Origin: Pseudomonas serbica
GTDB lineage: Bacteria; Pseudomonadota; Gammaproteobacteria; Pseudomonadales; Pseudomonadaceae
Assembly (NCBI RefSeq): GCF_028823535.1
Contig: NZ_JAQIYM010000090.1
Span: 496,001 to 560,000 of the forward strand
Direction: 5' to 3'
DNA: 64,000 nucleotides
The position numbers and the translations under genes were made by a program. Numbering within the stretch: position 1 is the first letter of the stretch; each line of letters opens with the position of its first letter. The notes under the pieces are model-generated. The model worked only from the letters and a program-made list of their open reading frames with translations. It was not told where the DNA came from and did not search any database. This document shows positions 34,265 to 43,685 of the stretch, piece after piece.

Positions 34265-35668
34265 TCAGGCCGGCATCATGAACCATAGAGTGGCGATCAG
34301 GACAGCCGTCAGTGCACCCAAGACACTCATCGCAATCTTGAAGTGGCCGTTCTCGGCTTTGAGCCCGGCGAACTGGGCAGCGTACTGCGCAGTCAGCGTG
34401 ACGTTACGCTGTTTCAACGTCTTGATGATGCCGTTGCCCTGGGCACGAAGTTGCAGGAAGCGATCTTTCCAAACAGCTACAGCGCCTTCAGCTTTTTTAC
34501 GCGCCTTCAGCTCTTTCTCAAGCTCAGTCTTCAGCTTGACGATTTCTTGCATGCGCATGTCGAGTCGCTCATGCAGCACAGCGAACTCGGTTGAGCCTGA
34601 GCGCGCTTCGACCAGTTCACGCATGCTGATTTCCAGCTGGCTGATCTGCTCGTTTAGCCCGTCAATTTTACTCTGGAGTAAGGTGTTTTCATCACCCATC
34701 AGCTCCAGGCGCTTGTGCGTTTGGGTCAGCTCGTCGCTCAGTTCCATGAACTTTCCGCGTACTGCCGATTCCGCCGACACCGCCTCTTCCAGCTTGCCGT
34801 TCAGGGCTTCAAGAACCGAGGCTTCAACCAGGTCGCCGGAGCTCACACGATTTTTGTATTCGTTGACAGCTTGCTGGGCAGACTCACGCTCTGCAACGGC
34901 GGCAGCGACCAGGCCTTCGAACTTTAGCTTCTCAGCAGCAATCTTCTGTTCGCATTCTTGCTCAATCACCAGGCACGCATCTTTCACGCGCTGACTGTGA
35001 TCCTTTTCAAGCTGCTCGGCCTGTTTAGCCATGTCGCGAGTGATTTGCTGAATACGCGCCGCGCTGTCTTGCTTGAGTGATTGCGTCGAGGCTTCGAGGC
35101 TGATGACTTGAGCCTTTACTTTATCCAGGCTTCGAGTCATTTCATGCTGACGATCACGAGCGTCCGTCATTTTGGTTTCGTGATCACGACGCATCTCGAT
35201 GATGTTGTCGTTCAGTGCCTTTTCTTTGGCGCTGTGAAATTCTGCGGCGTCACCCGGCGCACGCTGAAGAATCTTGGTGGTGTCTTCGACCTGGTCGATG
35301 ATTTCCAGGTAGTCGGCGCTTGAGCTGAGTGCGTATTTACCACGGTAGACCAATGCAATGGCCTTCTGCTTGAATTCTGCCCAGTCCTGGCCAAGACCGT
35401 ATTCAGATTCAGGCTTGCTGACCAGGGATTCCATGGTCAGGTGCCCCAGCTGACCCGCGACGCTGGTTGGCGAGGGCGTAACCACGTAATTGACCAGGAA
35501 GCCTTCTGAAACTGCGATTCCACAGTAATTGAAAACCTTGGAAACCAGCATATCCCAGCTGAAAAACTGCATGCTGCGGTGCATGCCAAGCAATTCAGCC
35601 TTGGCCGCCGAGTTATTTCGGGCCGAGTCGAGAGAAAGGACTGTAGATTTAACTGCAGAATCGTCCAT
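34265..35668 (-). CDS. Long coiled-coil protein with C-terminal membrane anchor
   Basis: 467 residues. Residues about 130-420 are a heptad-rich coiled coil, followed by a basic region and a single membrane segment close to the C-terminus (MSVLGALTAVLIATLWFMM), i.e. a tail-anchored protein. Not recognised by family. ATG 35668 has GGAG nine bases upstream. It is divergent from recQ. The build suggests a scaffold or tether at the inner membrane. Confidence 0.75.
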   Translation of the reverse strand: MDDSAVKSTVLSLDSARNNSAAKAELLGMHRSMQFFSWDMLVSKVFNYCGIAVSEGFLVNYVVTPSPTSVAGQLGHLTMESLVSKPESEYGLGQDWAEFKQKAIALVYRGKYALSSSADYLEIIDQVEDTTKILQRAPGDAAEFHSAKEKALNDNIIEMRRDHETKMTDARDRQHEMTRSLDKVKAQVISLEASTQSLKQDSAARIQQITRDMAKQAEQLEKDHSQRVKDACLVIEQECEQKIAAEKLKFEGLVAAAVAERESAQQAVNEYKNRVSSGDLVEASVLEALNGKLEEAVSAESAVRGKFMELSDELTQTHKRLELMGDENTLLQSKIDGLNEQISQLEISMRELVEARSGSTEFAVLHERLDMRMQEIVKLKTELEKELKARKKAEGAVAVWKDRFLQLRAQGNGIIKTLKQRNVTLTAQYAAQFAGLKAENGHFKIAMSVLGALTAVLIATLWFMMPA

Positions 35669-35686
35669 TAAAGGGTGCTCCGGGAG

Positions 35687-35715
35687 ATGACTTAGCGCTT
35701 TGGAATTTATATAAT
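35687..35715 (+). promoter_or_regulatory. recQ promoter
   Basis: ATGACT (35687-35692), 17-bp spacer, TATAAT (35710-35715). Predicted start near 35722. Confidence 0.55.
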
Positions 35716-35747
35716 GAATTGCCAATTCGGTCAACATGGAAATAAAA

Positions 35748-37856
35748 ATGGATTTCGACATCAGCCTCATGCGTGACGTTCTAAAGTCGACATTTGGCTT
35801 TGATGACTTCCGGGATTTGCAAAAGCCCATCGTTCAGTCAGTCATGAATAAACATGACACTTTGGCCATCTTAAAAACTTCCGGTGGCAAAAGTCTCACT
35901 TACCAAGCGCCTGCTATTTATCGCGGCGGAACGACATTGGTCATCAGCCCGCTCATCTCTCTGATGAAAGATCAGGTCGATGCGCTGGTTGGCAAGGGTG
36001 TGGCAGCCGCCTACGTGAACTCGGGTCTCGCCCTCGATGAAGTGCAACAGCGCTACGCGACCTTGGCCCGAGGCGGTTACGCCCTGTTCTACGTATCCCC
36101 AGAGCGCTTCCAGGATCAGGCCTTCCTGCAAGCCCTGGTGCGGTCACCATTGAACATGATTGCCATCGACGAAGCCCACTGCGCCTCCCAATGGGGCCAT
36201 AACTTCAGGCCGTCATATGCTCGAATCGGCGAATACCTTGACACCCTCGAAGTGCATCTTCGTCGGAGAGTCCAACGGATCGCCCTAACCGCTACAGCCA
36301 ACTCCCGTGCGCAACAAGACATCGTCACGATGTTGAAGTTACGAGCACCGGAAGTGCATGTTCAGGATTTTGACCGCGAGAACCTAAGTTACGCGGTGAT
36401 CATGGCCAAAAAGTCTGATCGAACTGTCGAGATTCTTCAGACGCTGGAAGAGCATAAAGGTGATTGCTGCATTATCTACTGCGTCACCGTCAAAGAGGTC
36501 GAGCGCTTGTATGAGCGCCTAAAAGGCGCCGGGGTTGATGTCAACCGCTACCACGGGCGACTGGAAACCGAAGAAAAGAACGAGATCCAGGAGCAGTTTA
36601 TCAAGGGCAACATCCAGTGCCTGATCGCCACGAGCGCTTTTGGTATGGGTGTGGACAAGGCCGATGTACGCCTGGTCATTCATGCTCAGATGCCTGGGTC
36701 GCTGGAAGCCTGGTATCAGGAAGCAGGCCGGGCCGGGCGCGATGGTCTCCCTGCCAAGGCTATTCTCTTCTACCACGATGCCGATAAGAATATTCACCGT
36801 TTCTTCATTGGCCAGGCCAGCCCTGAGAGTTACAGGGTTGAGCCGGTCAAGGAAATGATCGGGCGCCTGCTTAAAAACGGGCCATGCCACCTCGACTCCC
36901 GACAAATCGCCATGAACTGCACCCAGCAGCTCGCGGTGTTGAACGCCGCCCTGCCAGAGATGGGCGTGCGTGTGATGGAAATTACCCGCAACGATGTTCT
37001 GGCCACCATCACCCTGCTGACCAATCAGGGTGAGATCGAAGAGCGTGACGGTTTGTATGCCCTCGACAATTGGCAGGAAGATGCAGAATACATCTGGGTA
37101 GACGATGTAAAGCGCCACAACTGGCTCAAGTACAACGCAATGTGCAGCTGGTGCGAGACCAACCTGTGCCGGCGCTGGCAGATCATGCGCTATTTCGATG
37201 AGCGCAAGCCTCATTACCATTGCGGCAACTGCGATAACTGCGAGCGTGAAGCGCTCTCGATCATCCAAGTGAATGCCGTGGAAAAGGCCGTACGGCCTAC
37301 CACCCTCATCGCCTTGGCCAATGCCCTGAACGTCGTGTCAGACAAGCACCACAAGCAGTGGGAGCATATCCTGCTTGGTACCTTGCCGGTCAGTGAATTG
37401 ACTGACGAGGAAACCCAGGTGTCTGGTCGGTTCGCATGGCACGCGGTGGGCGACCTGCGCCGCTGGGTGAAAAACCTGACCGACAACGAAATTATAGACG
37501 ATCAGCGTAAATTGACAGCCAAAGGCATTGAGTGGGTCGAGGGTCGACTGGAGATTCCGATTGGTCAAAAACCAGATCGAGAAGAGGCGCCAGCCTCCCC
37601 GGTGTTGCCGATGCAGGTCATTGATAACCGCGTGAAGATGATCAGACGCTGGCGCAAATCTGTGGCGTACCAGGAGGATATCAATGAGATCACCCTCTTG
37701 AGTGAGGCTCAGATCCAGAAGATCGCCAAACTGGAGCCGTTAACGTTCGATGCGCTCGCCGGTGCTGGATTCTCGCAAGACTGGGTCACTCAGCACGCCA
37801 AGACCATCCTCACGACCATTGAAAAACACGAAAGGCAGTCCGAATATGAGCTCTAG
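35748..37856 (+). CDS. recQ: ATP-dependent DNA helicase RecQ
   Basis: 702 residues. Superfamily 2 motifs: TSGGKSLTYQ (Walker A, with Ser where Gly is usual), DEAHCASQWGHNFRP, TSAFGMGVDK and QEAGRAGRDG. The RecQ zinc site is present (CRRW...CGNCDNC near 475-505), then a winged-helix region and an HRDC-like C-terminus. It unwinds forks and joints 3'-5'. ATG 35748 has GGA seven bases upstream; ATG 35736, in frame, is possible. The last 11 bases overlap the SLOG gene. Confidence 0.94.
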   Translation: MDFDISLMRDVLKSTFGFDDFRDLQKPIVQSVMNKHDTLAILKTSGGKSLTYQAPAIYRGGTTLVISPLISLMKDQVDALVGKGVAAAYVNSGLALDEVQQRYATLARGGYALFYVSPERFQDQAFLQALVRSPLNMIAIDEAHCASQWGHNFRPSYARIGEYLDTLEVHLRRRVQRIALTATANSRAQQDIVTMLKLRAPEVHVQDFDRENLSYAVIMAKKSDRTVEILQTLEEHKGDCCIIYCVTVKEVERLYERLKGAGVDVNRYHGRLETEEKNEIQEQFIKGNIQCLIATSAFGMGVDKADVRLVIHAQMPGSLEAWYQEAGRAGRDGLPAKAILFYHDADKNIHRFFIGQASPESYRVEPVKEMIGRLLKNGPCHLDSRQIAMNCTQQLAVLNAALPEMGVRVMEITRNDVLATITLLTNQGEIEERDGLYALDNWQEDAEYIWVDDVKRHNWLKYNAMCSWCETNLCRRWQIMRYFDERKPHYHCGNCDNCEREALSIIQVNAVEKAVRPTTLIALANALNVVSDKHHKQWEHILLGTLPVSELTDEETQVSGRFAWHAVGDLRRWVKNLTDNEIIDDQRKLTAKGIEWVEGRLEIPIGQKPDREEAPASPVLPMQVIDNRVKMIRRWRKSVAYQEDINEITLLSEAQIQKIAKLEPLTFDALAGAGFSQDWVTQHAKTILTTIEKHERQSEYEL

Positions 37857-38544
37857 AAGCACGTTCGCCGGGGTCGGCTCGCAAAAAACACCCAACACTC
37901 CTCAAATGCCCATCGGCGACATCATGGGCAAATTTGCCCGCGTGATGGTCATGGAGCGCGGCTGGGGCATGAACAGTGGTCGGGCCAAAGGGGCTGATAC
38001 CTATTTTGAGCAGGGCCTGATCATGCCCGGTCGTGACGCCATGCAGGAGGGATTGTTCAAGGGGTTCTTGCCCAAGCGTCCGTTTAACGGTCACACCGAC
38101 GGCATTTACATCCAGAATGAGGACACCCTAGCCAGGGCGAGGCAGATCCTCATCGACAACAAGGTCTACGACTTCAAGCCCAACAGCAAAATCCCTCGCT
38201 TCATCACGCTAGAGGGCAAAGCGAGGCAAAAGCTCAGCCAACAGGAAATCGATCTGGCCGACTTTCATACTCGAAACGTTTTCCAGATCCTGGAAGAGAC
38301 CCTCGATAAACCGGTCAAGATGGTCGTGTGCTGGACGCCGGATGGGGCCACCACGATTGATGAGTACCAGATGGGGGTTACCGGGGGCACTGGTATTGCC
38401 ATTGCGCTCGCCAGCGCTCTAAAGATCCCGGTCTTTAACCTCAACCGCCAGGATCACCTCGACCGCATCTGCGGCTTCATTGGTATGGAGCCGCCAAAGC
38501 TCATCCTTCCTGAGGTAGATCTGCTTCAACCACAGCTTTTTTGA
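37846..38544 (+). CDS. SLOG-fold (DprA/YspA-like) nucleotide-binding protein
   Basis: 232 residues. The N-terminal FAGVGSQKTP and the later WGMNSGRAKGADTYFEQG match the Rossmann-like SLOG superfamily (DprA, YspA, DUF2493), which binds nucleotides or nucleic acid. A third block, GGTGIAIALASALKIPVFNL, has the usual place of the sheet end. It starts inside recQ (11-base overlap) and so is translationally coupled. DprA loads RecA on single-stranded DNA; other SLOG proteins sense signal nucleotides in defence systems. Which applies is open. Confidence 0.7.
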   Translation: MSSRSTFAGVGSQKTPNTPQMPIGDIMGKFARVMVMERGWGMNSGRAKGADTYFEQGLIMPGRDAMQEGLFKGFLPKRPFNGHTDGIYIQNEDTLARARQILIDNKVYDFKPNSKIPRFITLEGKARQKLSQQEIDLADFHTRNVFQILEETLDKPVKMVVCWTPDGATTIDEYQMGVTGGTGIAIALASALKIPVFNLNRQDHLDRICGFIGMEPPKLILPEVDLLQPQLF

Positions 38545-38932
38545 TCAGCTGAAACAGTTGCGCTGACTCGATAGACGCCATGTGCTGCACGCCATCGGCG
38601 TCCTCCAGGCGCACCGGGTAGGCCGGCGAGGTCGGGTCTAAGCCCAACAACGTCCAAATCCGACCCTCCTGGTCAATGATCATGTCGTTGGGCTCAATAA
38701 TGATGCCTAGCCCCAGTCGCGTGGCTTGAGCAAACCACAGTTCTGCCCAATAAAGATGCGCAGGGGTCGCGTGCACTGTCAGACGCCAATGCAAAACCGT
38801 GGGCTCAAGAGCTGCATGCCCATCTGGGAGGTGCACACCGTGACGGGTCGCCAATGCCGCCAAGGCGGCCTGAGCTTCTTCGTAGAAGGCGCTGAGGGCT
38901 TGAGCAGCGCTACCCTTGCCCGAACTCACCAC
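38501..38932 (-). CDS. Hypothetical protein converging on SLOG gene
   Basis: 143 residues, not recognised, mixed alpha/beta without export signal. The start is one of two GTG codons (38932 or 38929) with AGGTAG just upstream. It overlaps the previous gene stop by 7 bases and the convergent SLOG gene by 44 bases, so the two mRNAs share complementary 3' ends. Confidence 0.6.
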   Translation of the reverse strand: MVSSGKGSAAQALSAFYEEAQAALAALATRHGVHLPDGHAALEPTVLHWRLTVHATPAHLYWAELWFAQATRLGLGIIIEPNDMIIDQEGRIWTLLGLDPTSPAYPVRLEDADGVQHMASIESAQLFQLIKKAVVEADLPQEG

Positions 38933-39651
38933 GAGCTACCTGGTGCATTATTTGGGGTTCTGTCGTGGTAGGCGTCGATGAAGTCCTTATAGCGCGCTTT
39001 CCAGTAGGACGACAACTCCAGTCCAACGAGGCAACTATCCAGGTTCAGGCCGGTTACCTTAGTGAATCGCTGACGTTGGGTTTCGCTCAGTTCCAGGTAA
39101 GGCGCAGCACTGGAGCGCCCCAGCTTGCACACCTTCACGGGCTGGTTATCCGGGCCGATGGGGGCCTGGCCACTGCGCAGCAACTGATCCGACGTCATCG
39201 GGCGACCGCCCTTGAAGGAACTGGTATCCACTACCGCATAGCCACCCGTGTTGACCGTTGGGAAACTGATGGTCTTGGCTTGCACTCGCTCAAGGTCAAC
39301 CAGTGAGTCTTGCTGGTAGATCAGCGTTGATTTGGACGAGATCTGGGTGGCGCTTTTCCAGTCATACTTGCGACCCATTTCTGTCCAACGTAGCAAGTTA
39401 AGCCCAACCTCTCCCCAGCGTTGTCCGTATTCAGCCTGCCTGGTGTAAGTCGACCAGACCCCAAAAATCTCTTTTGGCGCCTCAGTCGAATACAGCATCC
39501 GCGCCGATAGACGCTCGCCGGCTTTAGCGTCAGCCGGGTTCACCGCCAGGTCGACCAAATCTCCCTTGATCGTGTTATGGGAGAGAATGCCGGCCTGCGC
39601 CGTCACACTTAAAACGCCAAGCAAAGAAAGTAATGCGATCCGCTTGATCAT
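38926..39651 (-). CDS. Exported hypothetical protein
   Basis: 241 residues with a signal peptide (MIKRIALLSLLGVLSVTAQA). The mature protein has two Cys (about 174 and 207) and no known motif. Overlaps the following gene by 7 bases, so both belong to one transcript. Periplasmic location likely; conjugation-related accessory protein possible but unproven. Confidence 0.7.
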   Translation of the reverse strand: MIKRIALLSLLGVLSVTAQAGILSHNTIKGDLVDLAVNPADAKAGERLSARMLYSTEAPKEIFGVWSTYTRQAEYGQRWGEVGLNLLRWTEMGRKYDWKSATQISSKSTLIYQQDSLVDLERVQAKTISFPTVNTGGYAVVDTSSFKGGRPMTSDQLLRSGQAPIGPDNQPVKVCKLGRSSAAPYLELSETQRQRFTKVTGLNLDSCLVGLELSSYWKARYKDFIDAYHDRTPNNAPGSSW

Positions 39652-39664
39652 GGGGGTTCCCGTC

Positions 39665-40120
39665 TTATTTTTGTTGTTCTAGCAGCTTGGTGATGCTGAT
39701 CATTTTTGTGATCACGCGCTTCGCCAAGCCGACGAGAGAAGGATCTTTACGCTGAATCTCAATGCGCCCTGCAATATCCCAAACGGACAGATCCTTGCCA
39801 ATCAGCAGGATCTCCTGACATTCACGGGCCTGGAGCGTGTCATTCAAGCGATACAGCGTGCTGCGCTTATGCCCTTTGAAGGCGTTAAGCATGGGGTGTT
39901 CTTTGGTCACAATCGAAAAGACACCATCGTGCCCTTTCGGCGTGACCGAGAGCCATTTGCTCAAGGCTTGTGAAATCGGGCCAGGCTTATCATGCAGACC
40001 ATGAAGGCTGAAGAAATGAATGTCAGCTTTATTCATCTCTGCTTCGGCAAGCGCCATACTGATCTTGGCTTCTTCAACAACGGGGAAATCAAGTTCCTCA
40101 TTGTTCTTCGAGCTACCCAT
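39665..40120 (-). CDS. Hypothetical protein
   Basis: 151 residues, not recognised. Probably soluble; the C-terminal third is basic. ATG 40120 has a full GGAGGT site six bases upstream and lies 18 bases after the predicted transcript start; the longer frame to 40189 would start before the promoter. Followed 13 bp later by the exported protein gene. Confidence 0.7.
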   Translation of the reverse strand: MGSSKNNEELDFPVVEEAKISMALAEAEMNKADIHFFSLHGLHDKPGPISQALSKWLSVTPKGHDGVFSIVTKEHPMLNAFKGHKRSTLYRLNDTLQARECQEILLIGKDLSVWDIAGRIEIQRKDPSLVGLAKRVITKMISITKLLEQQK

Positions 40121-40144
40121 ACACATACCTCCGGTTATTTTGGC

Positions 40145-40173
40145 AATATAAACGGGTTCACCCTTTAAATCAA
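40145..40173 (-). promoter_or_regulatory. Promoter of 40120-38501 gene group
   Basis: On the minus strand TTGATT (40168-40173), 17-bp spacer, TATATT (40145-40150). Confidence 0.65.
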
Positions 40174-40227
40174 AAAAAATGCCAGACACTCGGTGTAAGG
40201 CTGGCTATTTAAGATTAACCGTTTAAT

Positions 40228-41127
40228 TTAAACTTCAGTCACTGCAGACTCGCCGCCCAAAGCCGCCAATAATTCCTTCAACAATTCACGCACTTCCGTA
40301 CCCATAAATACCAAGTCGCCGGCAAGCTCTTCCAGCGGCTCACCCGCCCCGTGATCAACATCTACCAGTGCCGTAGGGGATAACACCCAGCTCTTGAGGG
40401 TAAAATCCTCTGACAGGGTGAACGTAGAGCGGTCGCCCATGGCCAGGGCCAAACAGGTCACACGCATGCCCTCTGCCAGGTAATTGACCAGGCGGGGATC
40501 ATCAAGATTCAACTTGTTGTACTTCAGCGTGCCGGTGTCATCGGTCAAATCACACTTTACACCGGCGCTGAATGGCTCAGGCGTTTGCTTATCCTTCAAC
40601 CATGTTGTCATCTGAGCGCAAACATCGTGGCTTGGATTCAAGGGGAATAAGAGTTTGTCGCTGATTCCACCCTTCACCAATTCAGCCAGACTGCTGGCTG
40701 TCTTGGCCGAGGTGGTATTGATGACCAGCAGATGTTCATCTGGATCTAGATAAGCCCAAGTGTCATGACCTTGGATGAAGTCCTCTGCCGAACGCATGAG
40801 ATCCGCACGTACCTGCGTATCTAGATCCCGCCGCTCATCACGATTGACTCGACGGCCAAGAACCCTCTCCTCCGCCTCGATCACCTTCTTCAGTTTGGTT
40901 TTAATCACAGCAGGCGGCACTTTGCGCTCTTCACTTTTGAGGCAGACCAAATGGAAGCCCCCGCACGAGAACAGCCGGCTGTTGGTACCAAAAATTCGGG
41001 CAAACCCCATCGATGATTCCTGACCGGGTTGGCAGGCCTTGAAAGGTCGTTTGTCCAGATGCGTTTCCAAAGCGACCGCGTCTATTGTCGCCGGCACGCG
41101 GTAAACGCTGAGGTTCTTGAAAATCAT
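40228..41127 (-). CDS. rdgC: Recombination-associated protein RdgC
   Basis: 299 residues (E. coli 303). Matches RdgC through its length: IFKNLSVYRV start, PFKACQPGQESSMGF, INTTSAKTASSLAELVK, EGMRVTCLALAM and the C-terminal DLVFMGTEVRELLKELLAALGGE. RdgC forms a ring around DNA and limits RecA loading. ATG 41127 has GGAG six bases upstream. A plasmid copy could hold back RecA-driven recombination between plasmid and host paralogues. Confidence 0.93.
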   Translation of the reverse strand: MIFKNLSVYRVPATIDAVALETHLDKRPFKACQPGQESSMGFARIFGTNSRLFSCGGFHLVCLKSEERKVPPAVIKTKLKKVIEAEERVLGRRVNRDERRDLDTQVRADLMRSAEDFIQGHDTWAYLDPDEHLLVINTTSAKTASSLAELVKGGISDKLLFPLNPSHDVCAQMTTWLKDKQTPEPFSAGVKCDLTDDTGTLKYNKLNLDDPRLVNYLAEGMRVTCLALAMGDRSTFTLSEDFTLKSWVLSPTALVDVDHGAGEPLEELAGDLVFMGTEVRELLKELLAALGGESAVTEV

Positions 41128-41193
41128 GCTGCACTCCATGGCGCGAACCCGCTCGGGCTATCCCAAGATGCATCTGCCGTAACAAATGCGCCT

Positions 41194-41208
41194 GGAAACT
41201 TCGTTTCC
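41194..41208. promoter_or_regulatory. Palindrome between rdgC and sigma-factor gene
   Basis: GGAAAC-TTC-GTTTCC, 6-bp perfect arms with a 3-bp centre, 66 bp before rdgC and upstream of the divergent sigma gene. Candidate operator. The rest of the gap (41209-41419) holds no gene. Confidence 0.35.
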
Positions 41209-41419
41209 GCGCCAAACCGTCAATTTATTATTATTGTTTTGTCGGGTTGTTTGACTGATGGGCATCAATCGTCTACCGCATCCCTTGCCATCATCCCCCA
41301 GCTGCACTACATTTGTCATCAATTGACGAAAGCCTCCACCATTGAGGCCGACGATTCCATTACCCGCCGCACAAGAGTCAACGGTTTCTGTGAACAACCC
41401 CACCACGTCACAACATCCC

Positions 41420-42079
41420 ATGTCTCTCTGGAAAGGCCATCTTGCGCTTGCCACTGACGTGGTCAAAGCCTACTGCTTTCGCCAGGAGCTGCGCGAAGAC
41501 GCCATCCAGGAGGTACTGCTTGCCTTATGGGAAGCCGTGCAGGACTGGGATGCTGGCATGCAGGAGACATTTACCCACTACGCATGGTTGTTCATGCGGC
41601 GAAAGCTTCTGGTGTACCTGACTCAGAAAGCAACGGACTGTCCTCGCCTCTCTCGGCGCGAGTTGTCGGTAATGAAGCAGATCCGCGTTTACCTGGCGGC
41701 AGGACACATGATCACCTGCCAGGCCATGGAGGAGCTCAGCCAGCAGTCGGGCATTACCCTCTACCGTCTGCACCAGCTCGTGGGCTTTTGGTACACATCC
41801 TGCGTGAGCCTGAGTGCTGCCAGCTTTGCTCAGATCGCCGATGGGTATGAGGACGACATCGATGTTGACGAGGAGCGTCGCCTGGAGGCCCTTGATAAGG
41901 CCCTGGCCAGTCTTCCAGAGCGAGAAATGGGGGTGATCCGGGAGCGACACCTGACTGACCCTCACAAAACGCTGGCAGAGCTCTCCGTGCTGATGGGGAT
42001 CTCCATAGAGCGGGTTCGCCAGATTGAAGCCAACGGCATCAAAAAATTGAAACGCGCCCTGATGGAAGCTACCGCGTAA
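41420..42079 (+). CDS. Sigma-70 family RNA polymerase sigma factor (RpoH-like)
   Basis: 219 residues. Region 2 is seen as HLALATDVVKAYC...EDAIQEVLLALWEAVQDWD...FTHYAWLFMRRKLLVYL, and region 4 as LASLPEREMGVIRERHL...TLAELSVLMGISIERVRQIEANGIKKLKRAL, most like RpoH. The middle region is short and divergent. The start is unsure: ATG 41420 has no ribosome site, and GTG or TTG starts up to 41342 are in frame. It should direct RNA polymerase to a set of promoters, on the plasmid or the heat-shock set of the host. No anti-sigma gene is beside it. Confidence 0.85.
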   Translation: MSLWKGHLALATDVVKAYCFRQELREDAIQEVLLALWEAVQDWDAGMQETFTHYAWLFMRRKLLVYLTQKATDCPRLSRRELSVMKQIRVYLAAGHMITCQAMEELSQQSGITLYRLHQLVGFWYTSCVSLSAASFAQIADGYEDDIDVDEERRLEALDKALASLPEREMGVIRERHLTDPHKTLAELSVLMGISIERVRQIEANGIKKLKRALMEATA

Positions 42080-42127
42080 GTCGACACCTAAATAACCAGT
42101 AAGAGCGGGTCGCGAAAGACCCCACAT

Positions 42128-42168
42128 CACCGGGCAGGCGCTTAAGCAAAGCGCCCGGTGTTGTTTTA
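42128..42168 (+). terminator. Sigma-factor gene terminator
   Basis: CACCGGGC / GCCCGGTG stem followed by TTGTTTT, about 50 bp past the stop. Confidence 0.75.
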
Positions 42169-42196
42169 ACCTAAAAACTCATGATGAGGTTCACCC

Positions 42197-42796
42197 GTGT
42201 CCCAGGATTCTGCAGCCCTTAATGCCTCGATAGCTTCCAACCATTTTATCCAGTATGCTGACCTCTCCCGCTGTTTCTTCATTACGCCTGCGCAAGTGGG
42301 TAATGCCTCAATCGGCAGTAAGTCGAAAAAGCACTGCCGGGACGATTTCAAAGTTACTTTTTCCCCGCGCCCTTCAGGTAATGGCGGGCCGCAATGTACC
42401 TTCAATCTGGAATTACCACATCGCGATGACGTGCTCGCCATGCATACGATGTTCTCTAGTTTGATGCAGTATTACGAGTCTGTCGTGACTGGCGGTGCTT
42501 TTGACCCGCAACTGCATCCTGTGGCCAAGGGTAAGCACTATCAGTTCAGTACCACGGCATACGCCAGGCCGGGTAACCCCACCGAGGGGTCACTGCCTAC
42601 TGTCCTGGTCTACCACTTCAACATCGCCCTGCTGATCAATGGCCGTCCTCATCACGTGGGTACAGTTACCCTGAACGGTGCCATCAATACGGTTTATAAC
42701 CTACGCGATGATCTTGATGTCCTGAAGGCACTGTTTCAGCGAGAGCCGATTGAGGCTATCCGAAAGATTGCCCGTCCATCGGCTATTTGGATCTGA
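42197..42796 (+). CDS. Hypothetical protein
   Basis: 199 residues, not recognised; no export signal or membrane segment. Start is GTG 42197 with GAGGT six bases upstream. Transcribed as a single gene between two terminators. Confidence 0.65.
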   Translation: MSQDSAALNASIASNHFIQYADLSRCFFITPAQVGNASIGSKSKKHCRDDFKVTFSPRPSGNGGPQCTFNLELPHRDDVLAMHTMFSSLMQYYESVVTGGAFDPQLHPVAKGKHYQFSTTAYARPGNPTEGSLPTVLVYHFNIALLINGRPHHVGTVTLNGAINTVYNLRDDLDVLKALFQREPIEAIRKIARPSAIWI

Positions 42797-42808
42797 AAGC
42801 CAGGCAAA

Positions 42809-42842
42809 CAAAAAGGCGGTCTGTCTCCAGGCCGCCCTCTTC
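42809..42842 (-). terminator. Terminator of the 44404-42852 gene pair
   Basis: On the minus strand GGCGG / CCGCC stem followed by TTTTTGTTTG. It can also end transcripts from the convergent plus-strand gene. Confidence 0.6.
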
Positions 42843-42851
42843 TGCATCCCC

Positions 42852-43685
42852 TTAATCGCTCCTATTGATGAGCGACGCCAGTATTTCCTCGCTGCTCAGG
42901 TACTGAGCCACCGGCTTTTCCACGTCAGGCTCATACTCTTTGACCAGTTCGGGGTGAAGCAGCAGCTGCCGGTAATAGCTCTTGAACCGCTGCTCGATGT
43001 CACGATCACTGCCTCTGATTCGCAGTTCATGACCACCCACGTGCCCACGAGCCCGCCTCACGGCGGCATGAGCGACCTCCGGGCTCTGACAGGTCGCCAG
43101 GCCCCACGCTTCTTCCACCAACGGCGCATCGGGAAAGCGAACGGCGTACACAGCATCCAGAAACTCGTCAAACTTCGGCATGAAGGTACGGAAGTATCCG
43201 CAGTTGTTCAGCCTGGCCATGGCCTCCAGAATCTCCGCCGCCGAGACCTTATGTTCGGCAAACTTATGTAGCCAGACCCTTTCCTTGGTCAGGGAATCAA
43301 TACGCGCATCGCTTTTCCACTGCCGGCCATAGCACTGGCCAAATTCAGCATCCAGGGAACGCCAGGCGTCAACCAACTGGTTGGTGTATTCGGTGATCGG
43401 GTACTGACGAATCAAGGCACAGAGCTGCACCACGGACTCAGGCCCTGGCGGGTACTCCTCAAAGCACTGAATTCCACGCATTAACCACTCGCGCAAGGCT
43501 TTCAGCTCAAGAGCTTTTCCCCCGACATTTTTCAGGGTGTTGAGCAACATTGGCGCTCGGAAATCGACCCTTTCACCATAGGTCAGGTTCAGGAGATTTT
43601 GGCTGTAGCGTTTCTCCAAGTGCTTGAAAAAGTTTGTGATCTCGGCACTGAGCTCAAGAAAATCCGGGGGCGTCTCAGGGGGCAT
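42852..43685 (-). CDS. Possible replication protein (phage P-like)
   Basis: 277 residues, helical. The stretch FGQCYGRQWKSDA...WLHKFAEHKVSAAEILEAMARLNNCGYFRTFMPKFDEFLDAVYAV resembles the core of lambda P-type helicase loaders (FG..W...FA...L...L......P....FL). The match is weak and by eye. ATG 43685 overlaps the upstream stop (TAATG), so the two genes work as a pair. Confidence 0.7.
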   Translation of the reverse strand: MPPETPPDFLELSAEITNFFKHLEKRYSQNLLNLTYGERVDFRAPMLLNTLKNVGGKALELKALREWLMRGIQCFEEYPPGPESVVQLCALIRQYPITEYTNQLVDAWRSLDAEFGQCYGRQWKSDARIDSLTKERVWLHKFAEHKVSAAEILEAMARLNNCGYFRTFMPKFDEFLDAVYAVRFPDAPLVEEAWGLATCQSPEVAHAAVRRARGHVGGHELRIRGSDRDIEQRFKSYYRQLLLHPELVKEYEPDVEKPVAQYLSSEEILASLINRSD

